The notes under the pieces: model-generated
Seen by the model: the letters and a program-made list of their open reading frames with translations, nothing else
The model's database searches: none
Told to the model about the DNA's origin: nothing
Assembly (NCBI RefSeq): GCF_039768865.1
Contig: NZ_JBDMZQ010000026.1
Source of the DNA: Wenyingzhuangia sp039768865
GTDB taxonomy: Bacteria; Bacteroidota; Bacteroidia; Flavobacteriales; Flavobacteriaceae
DNA length: 64,000 nt
Reading direction: 5' to 3' (one strand)
Position numbers and translations under genes: made by a program
Shown here: in pieces, positions 8,756-18,069 of the stretch
How the letters are laid out: every line of letters begins with the position of its first letter
How positions within the stretch are numbered: the first letter of the stretch is position 1

Positions 8756-11182
8756 ATGAAGATATCATACAATTGGTTAAAACAATTCATTAAAATCGAC
8801 TGGGAAGCTGAAAAGACGGGTGAATTGTTAACTGATCTTGGTTTAGAAGTTGAAGGAATAGAAAAAGTAGAATCTATAAAAGGAAGTCTTGCAGGAGTTG
8901 TTGTTGGAGAAGTTATGACTTGTGCAAAACATCCAAACGCTGACAAGCTTAGTGTTACAATGGTAAATATTGGAGAGGAAACCTCTCTACAGGTTGTTTG
9001 TGGAGCTCCCAATATAGCTGCTGGACAAAAAGTACCTGTGGCAACAGTGGGGACTGTATTGTATGATGCACAAGGTGAGGGTTTTAAGATAAAGAAGGGA
9101 AAAATTAGAGGAGAAGAAAGTCATGGAATGATTTGTGCTGAAGACGAATTGAGCCTAGGAAATGGTCATGATGGAATTCTAGTTTTAGATAATGATTTAC
9201 TACCAGGAACCCCTGTGGCAGAGGTGTTTGATATTGAGATAGATGAAGTTTTCGAGATAGGTTTAACCCCCAATCGAGCTGATGCGATGAGTCATTTGGG
9301 AGTTGCTAGAGATTTACGTGCTGGTTTGATGCAACAGGGTATACAAAAAGAATTAATCTCTCCATCCGTCAGTGATTTTCACGTTTTTGAAAGAGCATTA
9401 AAATTTGATATTGTTGTTGAAGATTTTGAATTGGCTCCAAAATATACAGGCCTAACCCTTAAAGATGTAAAAGTTGCTGATTCTCCTGAATGGTTACAAA
9501 ACAAATTGAGAGCTATTGGTGTCAATCCTACCAATAATGTTGTGGATATTACCAATTATGTAATGCATGAACTTGGACAACCACTTCATGCTTTTGATGC
9601 AGGAAAAATTTTAGGAAAAAAAGTAGTCGTTACTACTTTAGATGAAGGAACCAAGTTTACGACACTAGATGGAATTGAAAGAATCTTGAATGCAGAAGAC
9701 TTAATGATTTGTGATGCAGAGAAAACACCATTATGTATTGCTGGAGTTTTAGGAGGTCTACATTCTTCGGTTTCAGAAAATACCACTACTGTCTTTCTAG
9801 AAGCTGCATATTTCAATCCAGTGTCTGTTCGTAAAACTGCAAAAAGGCACGCGCTCAATACAGATGCCTCTTTTCGTTTTGAAAGAGGAATAGATCCCAA
9901 CCTTACTAAATATGCCTTGATAAGAGCGGCCTTGATGATAGAGGAAATTGCAGGGGGGCAGCCAGTGTCAGATGTTGATGTCGTCTATCCGAACAAGATT
10001 GAGGATTTCGAAGTTTTCATGTCTTATGAAAATGTAGCACGAGTGATTGGGCAAAATTTACCAAACGATACCATCAAGAATATTTTAGCTTCTTTAGAAA
10101 TTAAAATAAATAGTGAAACAGAAGGAGGTTTAGGTTTGGTAGTACCAGCTTACAGAGTAGATGTCCAAAGAGAGGCAGATATAGTTGAGGAAATTTTACG
10201 TGTATATGGTTACAATAATATTGAGTTTTCACACAAACTAAACTCATCAATAGAATCATCTAGATTTGATGGGGTTAAGCTAGAAAATACGATTGCAGAA
10301 CAATTAAGAGTTCAAGGTTTTAATGAGACCATGGCAAATTCTCTCACCAAACCTTCTTATGTGTCTTTGTCGGATGACTTAAAATCAGAACACAATGTAG
10401 AAATATTAAATCCTCTGAGTGGTGATTTGGCTGTGATGAGGCAATCCTTATTGTTTAGTGGTTTAGAATCTGTAAGTTACAATATCAATAGAAAGAATAA
10501 TGATATTAAGTTTTATGAGTTTGGGAAAACATACCATAAGTACAACGATACATACGAAGAGAAAAAGCATTTGACCTTATTTGTTTCAGGAAATAGAGAC
10601 AAAGAGTCATGGAATGTTCCTGCCCAAAATACAGATTTTTATTATCTCAAGTCATTAGTAAATGGTGTGCTGGAAAGATTAGGGCACCAAAAAGTAAAAG
10701 TAACTCCAACCAAGAGTGATATGTTGTCCGAAGGAATTACTTTTGCTTTAGGTAAGATGAAAATAGTAGACATGGGGATGGTTAATCCTAAGGTATTAAA
10801 AGAATTTGGAATCAAACAACAGGTTTTTTATGCTGATTTTGATTGGGATACCCTTTTAAAAGTTTCTCAGAGCAAAAAATTAAAAGTGAAGTCATTACCA
10901 AAGTATCCTTCAGTAAAAAGAGATTTGGCTTTATTGTTAGATCAGGGAGTAGCCTTCAAAGATCTTTATCATGCTGCTTTTCAATCTGAAAAATCACTCT
11001 TAAAAGAAGTAGATCTTTTTGATGTCTATGATGGAGATCAATTGCCAAAAGGTAAAAAGTCCTATGCGTTGAGTTTCGTTCTGCAAGACGAAAATAAAAC
11101 CTTAGAGGAAAAGCAGATAGAAAAAATAATGAATAAGCTTCAAAACTCATTTGAAAAACAGTTTAATGCATCATTAAGATAA
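8756..11182 (+). CDS. pheT: Phenylalanine--tRNA ligase beta subunit
   Basis: This 808-residue beta chain is part of the alpha2-beta2 phenylalanyl-tRNA synthetase. The N-terminal tRNA-binding (EMAP-like) domain is at about residues 40-150, with AKHPNADKLSV and VVCGAPNI. The B3/B4 editing region follows, with LTPNRADAMSHLG at its start. The B5 domain contains RRVYGYNN-like sequence, and the C-terminal FDX-ACB domain is at about 715-808 (KYPSVKRDLALLL). The alpha subunit pheS is not in the window, so the two subunits are encoded apart. A strong terminator follows immediately. Confidence 0.97.
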   Translation: MKISYNWLKQFIKIDWEAEKTGELLTDLGLEVEGIEKVESIKGSLAGVVVGEVMTCAKHPNADKLSVTMVNIGEETSLQVVCGAPNIAAGQKVPVATVGTVLYDAQGEGFKIKKGKIRGEESHGMICAEDELSLGNGHDGILVLDNDLLPGTPVAEVFDIEIDEVFEIGLTPNRADAMSHLGVARDLRAGLMQQGIQKELISPSVSDFHVFERALKFDIVVEDFELAPKYTGLTLKDVKVADSPEWLQNKLRAIGVNPTNNVVDITNYVMHELGQPLHAFDAGKILGKKVVVTTLDEGTKFTTLDGIERILNAEDLMICDAEKTPLCIAGVLGGLHSSVSENTTTVFLEAAYFNPVSVRKTAKRHALNTDASFRFERGIDPNLTKYALIRAALMIEEIAGGQPVSDVDVVYPNKIEDFEVFMSYENVARVIGQNLPNDTIKNILASLEIKINSETEGGLGLVVPAYRVDVQREADIVEEILRVYGYNNIEFSHKLNSSIESSRFDGVKLENTIAEQLRVQGFNETMANSLTKPSYVSLSDDLKSEHNVEILNPLSGDLAVMRQSLLFSGLESVSYNINRKNNDIKFYEFGKTYHKYNDTYEEKKHLTLFVSGNRDKESWNVPAQNTDFYYLKSLVNGVLERLGHQKVKVTPTKSDMLSEGITFALGKMKIVDMGMVNPKVLKEFGIKQQVFYADFDWDTLLKVSQSKKLKVKSLPKYPSVKRDLALLLDQGVAFKDLYHAAFQSEKSLLKEVDLFDVYDGDQLPKGKKSYALSFVLQDENKTLEEKQIEKIMNKLQNSFEKQFNASLR

Positions 11183-11185
11183 TCC

Positions 11186-11218
11186 AAAGAGCCTTTGAGT
11201 ATTTCAAAGGCTCTTTTT
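11186..11218 (+). terminator. Intrinsic terminator of pheT
   Basis: A perfect 13-bp stem (11186-11198 with 11204-11216) with a 5-nt loop, ending in a T-run, begins 4 bp after the pheT stop codon. Confidence 0.9.
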
Positions 11219-11285
11219 GAGTTTTGTTTCAAAAAGGAATAAAATAAAGTTCGTAAATTAGTAACCTACTACAAACCAAGTTTAT

Positions 11286-12326
11286 ATGAGTCTATACAAG
11301 ACTATCCTCCGTCCTATTTTCTTTCAGTTTGATCCTGAAAAAGTACACTATTTTACTTTTGATATGATAAAATTAATGTCAAGAATACCTGGGTTTTCTG
11401 CATTAACAAGAAGTGTTTTCAAAGTAAAAGATGTAAGGTTAGAAAGGAAATTGTTTGGCATAACTTTTCCAAGCCCAGTTGGTTTGGCAGCTGGTTTTGA
11501 TAAAAATGCGGTTTTATTTAATGAATTGGCTGATTACGGTTTTGGATTCATAGAGATAGGAACCGTTACTCCAAAGGCTCAAGCAGGCAATCCTAAAAAA
11601 AGACTCTTTCGATTAAAGGATGATCAAGGAATTATCAATAGAATGGGTTTTAATAATGATGGTATTCAACCTGCAGTTGAACATTTAAAAAAGAACAAAG
11701 GAAAAGTAATTGTTGGAGGTAACATTGGTAAAAACACCGACATTCCAACGGCACAATATACTCAAGATTATTGTGAAGTTTTTGAAGCGTTACACGATTA
11801 TGTTGATTATTTTGTCTTAAATGTTAGTTGTCCTAACGTAGGGAGTCATGCCAAATTAGGAGATAAAGATTATTTATTAGAGTTGATTTCAGCTGTTCAA
11901 AAATTAAACAACGCAAAGACCGAAAAAAGGCCCATTCTATTAAAAATTGCTCCAGACTTGAATCCACAACAGTTAGATGAAATTATAGAGATTGTTGCAG
12001 AAACAAAAATAGATGGGGTAATTGCTTCTAATACTTCTGTTAACAGGGAAGGATTGAAAGCAACAGAAGAAACATTAGCAGAAATAGGTAATGGTGGATT
12101 GAGTGGTAAACCTATCAAGGATAGAAGTACAGCAACTATTGAGTATTTGGCAAAAACCTCAAACAAAGCGTTTCCAATTATTGGTGTTGGAGGGATTCAT
12201 TCAGCTCAAGATGCTCTTGATAAAATAAGGGCAGGGGCAGATTTGGTTCAGGTGTATACAGGCTTTATTTATGAAGGACCTTCTTTGGTTAAAAAAATAA
12301 ACAAAGCAATTTTGAAATCTACTTAA
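11286..12326 (+). CDS. pyrD: Quinone-dependent dihydroorotate dehydrogenase (class 2)
   Basis: This 346-residue flavoenzyme oxidises dihydroorotate to orotate in pyrimidine synthesis, using membrane quinone. It has the class-2 N-terminal helical arm (MSLYKTILRPIFFQFDPEKVH). FMN-binding motifs follow: PVGLAAGFDKN, GFIEIGTVTPKAQAGNPKKR and NRMGFNNDG. The catalytic serine lies in NVSCPN, and GVGGI and GADLVQVYTGF bind the FMN phosphate. It is 9 bp upstream of the GT2 gene and probably co-transcribed with it. pyrE is also in the window but about 48 kb away. Confidence 0.96.
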   Translation: MSLYKTILRPIFFQFDPEKVHYFTFDMIKLMSRIPGFSALTRSVFKVKDVRLERKLFGITFPSPVGLAAGFDKNAVLFNELADYGFGFIEIGTVTPKAQAGNPKKRLFRLKDDQGIINRMGFNNDGIQPAVEHLKKNKGKVIVGGNIGKNTDIPTAQYTQDYCEVFEALHDYVDYFVLNVSCPNVGSHAKLGDKDYLLELISAVQKLNNAKTEKRPILLKIAPDLNPQQLDEIIEIVAETKIDGVIASNTSVNREGLKATEETLAEIGNGGLSGKPIKDRSTATIEYLAKTSNKAFPIIGVGGIHSAQDALDKIRAGADLVQVYTGFIYEGPSLVKKINKAILKST

Positions 12327-12335
12327 AAAAGAACC

Positions 12336-13283
12336 ATGTATTCCTTTGTTATTCCTGTTTACAATAGACCCGACGAAATTGACGAATTGTTGTATAGTTT
12401 GACACAGCAAGATTTTGAGGAGCCTTTTGAAATTGTTGTCATTGAAGATGGTTCAGACAAAGCAGCGGTAGAAATTATAAATCAGTACAAGAATCGATTA
12501 ACGATTCAATATTATGTCATAGAGAATCAGGGTGCTGGAAAAGCAAGAAATTATGGGATGTCTCGTGCAAAAGGAGATTATTTTATAGTGTTAGATTCAG
12601 ATGTGTTGGTTCCTACAAACTATTTAAAAGAGGTAAGCAAAGCATTACAAGAGAAGATGACTGATGCATTTGGTGGTCCTGATACAGCTCATTTTAGTTT
12701 CACTCCTTTACAAAAAGCTATTAATTTTTCAATGACCTCTTTTTTAACGACTGGAGGTATTAGGGGTAAAAAAAAAGGCATTGGAAGGTTCCAACCTCGT
12801 AGTTTTAATTTTGGAGTGTCAAAAAAAGCTTTTGAAGCGACAAAAGGTTTTTCTTCAATGCGCGTAGGAGAGGATATTGATTTCTCCTTTAGGTTATGGC
12901 AGCAAGGTTTTGAAACACAGTTGATAGAAAAGGCAGTTGTGTATCATAAGCGAAGAACTTCTCTAGATGCTTTTTTTACTCAAGTTTTTCGTTTTGGTGT
13001 GGCTAGACCAGTATTGAATAAACGATATCCAGGAACCGCAAAATTTACTTATTGGTTTCCTAGTATATTTACGATTGGTTTTTTTCTGTCTTCTTTTTTG
13101 TTTGTACTAGGGCAATGGGTTCCAATTATTCTTTACAACATGTACTTTACTTTGTTGTTTATGCTTTCTGTACTAGAGAATAGAAACATAACGGTTGCGT
13201 TTTTATCCGTTATCACCACCTTGATTCAAATGACTGGTTACGGTCTTGGCTTTTTGAAGTCAACGTTTTTCAGTCCAGAATAG
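12336..13283 (+). CDS. Family 2 glycosyltransferase, membrane-anchored
   Basis: This 315-residue GT-A fold enzyme begins SFVIPVYNRPDEI. It has the nucleotide-sugar acidic sites EDGSD and DSDVLVP (DxD), and the acceptor-side GEDIDFSFRL motif near residue 190. Two or three hydrophobic segments at about 245-310 should anchor it in the inner membrane. It likely adds a sugar to a lipid-linked or surface glycan. The substrate is unknown. The start is 9 bp after pyrD, and the gene converges on dnaB. Confidence 0.88.
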   Translation: MYSFVIPVYNRPDEIDELLYSLTQQDFEEPFEIVVIEDGSDKAAVEIINQYKNRLTIQYYVIENQGAGKARNYGMSRAKGDYFIVLDSDVLVPTNYLKEVSKALQEKMTDAFGGPDTAHFSFTPLQKAINFSMTSFLTTGGIRGKKKGIGRFQPRSFNFGVSKKAFEATKGFSSMRVGEDIDFSFRLWQQGFETQLIEKAVVYHKRRTSLDAFFTQVFRFGVARPVLNKRYPGTAKFTYWFPSIFTIGFFLSSFLFVLGQWVPIILYNMYFTLLFMLSVLENRNITVAFLSVITTLIQMTGYGLGFLKSTFFSPE

Positions 13284-13351
13284 TTCTTTTCACTGATTTT
13301 TTGTGTTTAGGGACAATAGAAAACATTGACATTTCTTATCTTTTTGCTCAT

Positions 13352-14869
13352 TTAAAAAGGGACTCCATCATTATCTGAATCAACTGGAGCATCAAAGGCA
13401 TCAGCAGGATTGATCTTACTAGAGATATCATTAAAGCTATTCATAGAAGATTCAAGCTGTCCTCCAAAGTCATCCTCTAAATCAGAGAATTTAGCCAAAT
13501 GCCCTGTAAATTTTAGTCGAATGTTGTCCAATCCACCATTTCTATGTTTGGCGACAATGAATTCTCCCTGACCTTCACATGGTGAGTTTTCATCATCATC
13601 CCATTCCGTCATTCCATAATATTCAGGACGAAAAATAAAAGAAACAATATCAGCATCTTGCTCTATAGCTCCAGATTCACGTAAGTCAGAAAGTAATGGT
13701 CGTTTACTACCTCCACGAGTTTCAACAGAACGAGACAATTGAGAAAGAGCAATTACAGGGATATGTAATTCTTTAGCCAATGCTTTGAGGTTACGGGAAA
13801 TCATCGAGATTTCTTGTTCTCTATTTCCTCCAGCAGCACCTCCTGCGGTCATCAACTGAAGGTAATCAATGACAATCACTTTAATATCATGTTGAGATTT
13901 TAATCTTCGGGCTTTTGCTCTTAAGTCAAATATAGAAAGCGAAGGTGTATCATCAATGAAAATGGGAGCTTCAGATAAATTCTTGACTTTTACATTTAAT
14001 TGTTCCCATTCGTGGGGTTCTAGGGTTCCTTTTCTCAGTTTTTCTGAAGACAAACCTGTTTCCGAAGAAATCATACGTGTGATTAGCTGAACAGAAGACA
14101 TCTCTAGAGAAAATACAGCAACACCATGGTTAAAATCAATAGCCATATTTTTTGCCATAGAGATTACAAATGCTGTTTTACCCATACCTGGACGAGCAGC
14201 GATGATGATAAGATCTGAAGGTTGCCACCCCGAAGTCAGTGCGTCTAGTTTTGAAAATCCAGTGGCATATCCAGACATTCCTTCTCGGCCTCCTAATTCT
14301 TCAATTTTTTTAAGCGCTTGTCTTACCAAGGAGTCTGAGGTTTCTGAGCTCTTTTTTAGGTTCCCTTGGGTTACTTCGAAAAACTTAGTTTCAGCCATGT
14401 CTAATAAATCGAAAACATCTGCAGTTTCGTCATAGGACTGTTCTATAATCTCACTAGAGATAGAGATCAATTGGCGTTGAATGTATTTTTGTAAAATGAT
14501 ACGAGCATGGAATTCAATATGGGCAGAAGATGAAACTTTTTGCGTTAGCCCAATAAGGTAGAAATCTCCACCTACAAGGGTTAGGTTTCCATCTTTTTTT
14601 AACTGGTTTGATACTGTTAACAAGTCAATAGGTTCGGAATTTTGAAACAGAGAGTGTATTGCTGTATAGATAGCTTTGTGCTGATCTTTGTAAAACGCAT
14701 CAGGATGAAGAATATCAATGATTGTGTCAATACCTTTTTTGTCAATCATCATAGCGCCAAGAGCAGCTTCCTCCATATCTACTGCTTGTGGAGGGATTTT
14801 TCCTTGTGCCAAATTGATGATTTTACTCTTGTCAATCTTTTTTCCTGAGAAGCTTTTTGTTTGTTCCAT
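13352..14869 (-). CDS. dnaB: Replicative DNA helicase DnaB
   Basis: This 505-residue hexameric 5'-3' helicase drives the replication fork. The N-terminal primase-interacting domain (PPQAVDMEEAALGAMM) starts near residue 26. The RecA-like domain has Walker A ARPGMGKTAF at about 225-234, VIDYLQLM as Walker B, and the DLRESGAIEQDAD motif. There is no intein or other insertion. A clear -7 box ends 7 nt before the ATG, so the mRNA is probably leaderless or nearly so. Confidence 0.97.
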   Translation of the reverse strand: MEQTKSFSGKKIDKSKIINLAQGKIPPQAVDMEEAALGAMMIDKKGIDTIIDILHPDAFYKDQHKAIYTAIHSLFQNSEPIDLLTVSNQLKKDGNLTLVGGDFYLIGLTQKVSSSAHIEFHARIILQKYIQRQLISISSEIIEQSYDETADVFDLLDMAETKFFEVTQGNLKKSSETSDSLVRQALKKIEELGGREGMSGYATGFSKLDALTSGWQPSDLIIIAARPGMGKTAFVISMAKNMAIDFNHGVAVFSLEMSSVQLITRMISSETGLSSEKLRKGTLEPHEWEQLNVKVKNLSEAPIFIDDTPSLSIFDLRAKARRLKSQHDIKVIVIDYLQLMTAGGAAGGNREQEISMISRNLKALAKELHIPVIALSQLSRSVETRGGSKRPLLSDLRESGAIEQDADIVSFIFRPEYYGMTEWDDDENSPCEGQGEFIVAKHRNGGLDNIRLKFTGHLAKFSDLEDDFGGQLESSMNSFNDISSKINPADAFDAPVDSDNDGVPF

Positions 14870-14876
14870 AGGAAAA

Positions 14877-14905
14877 CAAATTTAGTTGATATTATTATGA
14901 TTCAA
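14877..14905 (-). promoter_or_regulatory. dnaB promoter (-33 and -7)
   Basis: On the minus strand, TTG at 14905-14903 is followed after an 18-bp spacer by TAAATTTG at 14884-14877. Only 7 nt separate the -7 box from the dnaB ATG. Confidence 0.7.
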
Positions 14906-15080
14906 TAAAAAGTGGTGCTAATTTTTCTACAAAATCTGTTGATAACTTTTTTTTTGTTGATAAATATTTTAGAACCACAATAAACATAGTAGGTAAAAGA
15001 GAAATTTATAGAATTACAGGGTTTTAGGTATTCCTCTAAAACGTATCTTAGTACCATAAAAATCTTAGAAACAATAAAAA

Positions 15081-15884
15081 ATGGATTTGACTAAAGTAAA
15101 AATGATTGTCACCGATATGGATGGTACTTTGCTAAATCCAAAGCACCAAGTTAGTGATTTGTTTTTTGAGCAGTTTGAAGTTTTGAAAGCTAATCAGATT
15201 CGATTTGTAGCAGCAAGTGGCAGACAATATCATAGTATTTTAGAGAAGTTAGATAAAATTAAAAAGGATATTACCATTGTGGCTGAAAATGGAGCTTACA
15301 TTGTAGAGAATGGAACAGAGGTTTATGCGAATACAATGACAAATGATGAGGTTTTAAAATTAGTACACATTAGTCAACAAATACCTAAGACTCATATTGT
15401 GATTTGTGGGAAAAGTAAAGCTTATTTCTTGAGGGATTCAGGCGGATTTAAAGAGTTTGTGGCTGAGTATTTCTGTGAATATGAAATGGTCAATAGTTTT
15501 GAGGATTTACCGGATGATGTTTTTTTTAAAATAGCCTTGTGTAATTATGAAAGCTCAGAGAAAAACATTTATCCATATTTAGCTTCGATAGTAAAGGATT
15601 GGAAAGTAACTGTTTCTTCTAAACAGTGGCTAGACATAGCTATACCTAACAACCACAAGGGGAATGCGGTTTCATGTCTTCAGGAAAAATATGGTATATC
15701 TGAAGAGGAGACCATGGCTTTTGGAGATTATTTAAATGACATTGAGATGCTGAAAAAGGCAACGTACAGTTTTGCTATGGAAAATGCTCATTCAGAAGTC
15801 AAACAAGTAGCTAGTAAAATTACGCTATCAAATCATGCTTTTGGAGTAGAGACGATTATAGGAAAGTTGATCGCGGGAATTTAG
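15081..15884 (+). CDS. Cof-type HAD-IIB family hydrolase
   Basis: This 267-residue haloacid-dehalogenase-fold phosphatase has motif I DMDGTLL at residues 12-18, with both catalytic aspartates. Motif II is at AASGRQ, and motif III/IV is AFGDYLNDIEML near 215, with the Mg-binding aspartates. The large C2 cap marks the Cof/YbiV group, which dephosphorylates sugar phosphates or cofactor precursors such as FMN or PLP. The substrate cannot be told from sequence. It is followed 24 bp later by the SpoU methyltransferase gene. Confidence 0.9.
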   Translation: MDLTKVKMIVTDMDGTLLNPKHQVSDLFFEQFEVLKANQIRFVAASGRQYHSILEKLDKIKKDITIVAENGAYIVENGTEVYANTMTNDEVLKLVHISQQIPKTHIVICGKSKAYFLRDSGGFKEFVAEYFCEYEMVNSFEDLPDDVFFKIALCNYESSEKNIYPYLASIVKDWKVTVSSKQWLDIAIPNNHKGNAVSCLQEKYGISEEETMAFGDYLNDIEMLKKATYSFAMENAHSEVKQVASKITLSNHAFGVETIIGKLIAGI

Positions 15885-15908
15885 TACTTTTGCAACGTTG
15901 TTAATCAT

Positions 15909-16709
15909 ATGGAAATGCATAAATTAATCAGTAGCCCACAAAATAGTCTTGTCAAGTCTCTAGTGGTATTGAGTGAAAAATCTAAGGCAAGAAAACAAAC
16001 AGGCTCTTTTATTGTAGAAGGCAGAAGAGAATTAACCATGGCCATCCAAGGCGGTTATCATGTTCAAAAGGTTTTTTATTACAAGGAGTTATTACCTCAG
16101 GATTTTGATGTAGAGCAATATCCATCAGAAGCTTATATTGAGGTTAGTAAAGAGGTGTATGAGAGAATAGCGTATAGAGCAACAACGGAAGGTATCGTGG
16201 CTGTTTTGAACGCCAATTCTATGCACTTAAAAGATTTAACCTTTAAGACCAAGTTTCCATTGATAATGGTTGCCGAAGCACCTGAAAAACCTGGAAACAT
16301 TGGTGCTATTCTTAGAACAGCCGATGCGGCGAAAGTAGATGCGGTATGTATTGCAAACCCAAAGACAGATATGTACAATCCAAATATTATTCGTTCAAGT
16401 GTAGGTTGTTTGTTTACTGTTCAAATTGCGACCGGTTCTACATCAGAAATATTGAGATATTTGCAAAAAGAGAAGATTGATACCTATGCTGCAGCCTTGA
16501 AAGAGGATTCAGAACTTTACCATGAACAAGATTATAACAAATCTACTGCTTTTGTGGTTGGGACAGAATCTGATGGTCTTTCAGAGGAATGGCTCGAGGG
16601 AAGCACAAAGAAAATAATCATTCCCATGTTGGGCGAAATAGATTCTATGAATGTCTCTGTAGCCGCAGGTATTTTAATGTATGAGGCAAAAAGACAGCGA
16701 GGGTTTTAA
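15909..16709 (+). CDS. TrmH/SpoU-family RNA 2'-O-methyltransferase
   Basis: This 266-residue SPOUT-fold enzyme has the three family motifs: PGNIGAILRTADA (with the catalytic Arg), FVVGTESDGLS, and IPMLGEIDSMNVSVAAGILMYE-like sequence, which forms the SAM-binding knot. The N-terminal segment (about residues 1-100) matches the RNA-binding substrate domain found in RlmB/TsnR-like members. It methylates a ribose in rRNA or tRNA; the exact site is unknown. The ATG at 15909 has an in-frame alternative two codons later. Confidence 0.92.
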   Translation: MEMHKLISSPQNSLVKSLVVLSEKSKARKQTGSFIVEGRRELTMAIQGGYHVQKVFYYKELLPQDFDVEQYPSEAYIEVSKEVYERIAYRATTEGIVAVLNANSMHLKDLTFKTKFPLIMVAEAPEKPGNIGAILRTADAAKVDAVCIANPKTDMYNPNIIRSSVGCLFTVQIATGSTSEILRYLQKEKIDTYAAALKEDSELYHEQDYNKSTAFVVGTESDGLSEEWLEGSTKKIIIPMLGEIDSMNVSVAAGILMYEAKRQRGF

Positions 16710-16774
16710 TCAATTGTTGTAGCATATGATATTAAGTGTAGCCAATAAATGAAGTATTAAAAAAAGTAAAAATC

Positions 16775-18007
16775 ATGACAGGAACAACTTTGTTTGCCAT
16801 CATCATTATTCTTATTGTGTTAAATTTTACAAAAGACAAGGTGATTGGTTTTTTGAATGCCAAACACTTTAACGATCCAATTCCAAAAGTATTGGAGGAT
16901 GTATATGATAAAGAGGCTTATGAAACTTCTCAAACTTATAAAAGGGAAAACTATAGGTTTTCTTCATTCTACGGTGTGTTTATGTTTGTTATTACCATTT
17001 TGTTTTTTGTGTTGGATGGAGTTGCATTGCTTGATCATTTGTCTTTGAGGATTGTATCCAATTCTATGTTGCAGGCCATAGTTTTTTTTGGAATCATTGG
17101 TTTGGTGAGTACTACCCTTCAAATTCCTTTTGATTACTATCATACTTTCGTCATTGAAGAAAAGTATGGATTCAATAAAAGCACCAAAACATTGTTTTTT
17201 ATTGATAAAATTAAGGGAATATTGATGACTGTGATTTTAGGGGGAGCACTGTTGTTTTTAATTTCATGGTTGTATAGTAAAATGCAAGATGATTTTTGGT
17301 GGTATGCTTGGTTAGTTTTTTCAGTGTTTACTGTTTTTATTACAATGTTCTATTCAAGTATCATTGTGCCTATATTTAACAAGCAAACACCAATAGAGGA
17401 GGGAAGTTTAAAAGATAAATTAGAGAAATATGCAAAAGCACAAGGGTTTAAGTTAGATCATATTTATGTAATTGACGGTTCGAAAAGATCTACGAAAGCT
17501 AATGCGTATTTTACAGGCCTAGGGCCCAAGAAAAGAATTGTGTTATACGATACGTTAGTTCAGGATTTGACAGAAGATGAGATTATCGCTGTTTTTGCAC
17601 ACGAAGTTGGGCATTATAAAAAGCGTCACACTGTTTTCAATATATTCGCTTCTTTATCTTTAACAGGATTGACACTATTTGTTTTTGGGAAATTGTTAGG
17701 TAACCCATTACTGGCAGAGGCTTTTCATGTAACCCACAGTAGTTTTCACCTAGGGTTATTGGCTTTTGGTGTTTTGTACAGTCCAATTTCCGAAGTAACA
17801 GGGTTGATTATGAATATTCTTTCTAGAAAATTCGAATATCAAGCAGATGATTTTGCTAAGCAAACTTTTGAGCAACAGTATTTGGTGTCGGCACTCAAGA
17901 AACTATCCAAAAATAGTTTGAGTAATTTAACCCCTCACGCATGGAATGTGAATTTAAATTACGCTCACCCTACTTTATTGCAAAGGGTGTTGCGTCTCAA
18001 AAAATAG
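16775..18007 (+). CDS. M48 family membrane zinc metalloprotease (Ste24/CAAX protease type)
   Basis: This 410-residue integral membrane protease has an N-terminal helix and several further transmembrane segments before and after the catalytic site. The zinc motif HEVGH lies near residue 276 (AVFAHEVGHYKKRH), and the third zinc ligand is in the downstream EYQAD motif near 355. The length and topology fit the Ste24/CAAX-protease branch rather than HtpX. In bacteria without CAAX proteins it probably takes part in envelope protein quality control. That role is an inference. Confidence 0.92.
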   Translation: MTGTTLFAIIIILIVLNFTKDKVIGFLNAKHFNDPIPKVLEDVYDKEAYETSQTYKRENYRFSSFYGVFMFVITILFFVLDGVALLDHLSLRIVSNSMLQAIVFFGIIGLVSTTLQIPFDYYHTFVIEEKYGFNKSTKTLFFIDKIKGILMTVILGGALLFLISWLYSKMQDDFWWYAWLVFSVFTVFITMFYSSIIVPIFNKQTPIEEGSLKDKLEKYAKAQGFKLDHIYVIDGSKRSTKANAYFTGLGPKKRIVLYDTLVQDLTEDEIIAVFAHEVGHYKKRHTVFNIFASLSLTGLTLFVFGKLLGNPLLAEAFHVTHSSFHLGLLAFGVLYSPISEVTGLIMNILSRKFEYQADDFAKQTFEQQYLVSALKKLSKNSLSNLTPHAWNVNLNYAHPTLLQRVLRLKK

Positions 18008-18018
18008 TTTTTTAGTAG

Positions 18019-18050
18019 AAAAATCATTAATTTTATTGATGATTTTTTTT
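18019..18050 (+). terminator. Intrinsic terminator after the M48 protease
   Basis: A 13-bp AT-rich stem (18019-18031 with 18035-18047, one G-U pair) with a 3-nt loop ends in a run of T. It lies 12 bp after the protease stop and 20 bp before the RelA/SpoT ATG. Confidence 0.7.
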
Positions 18051-18069
18051 CAAAAATAATAATCGATTT

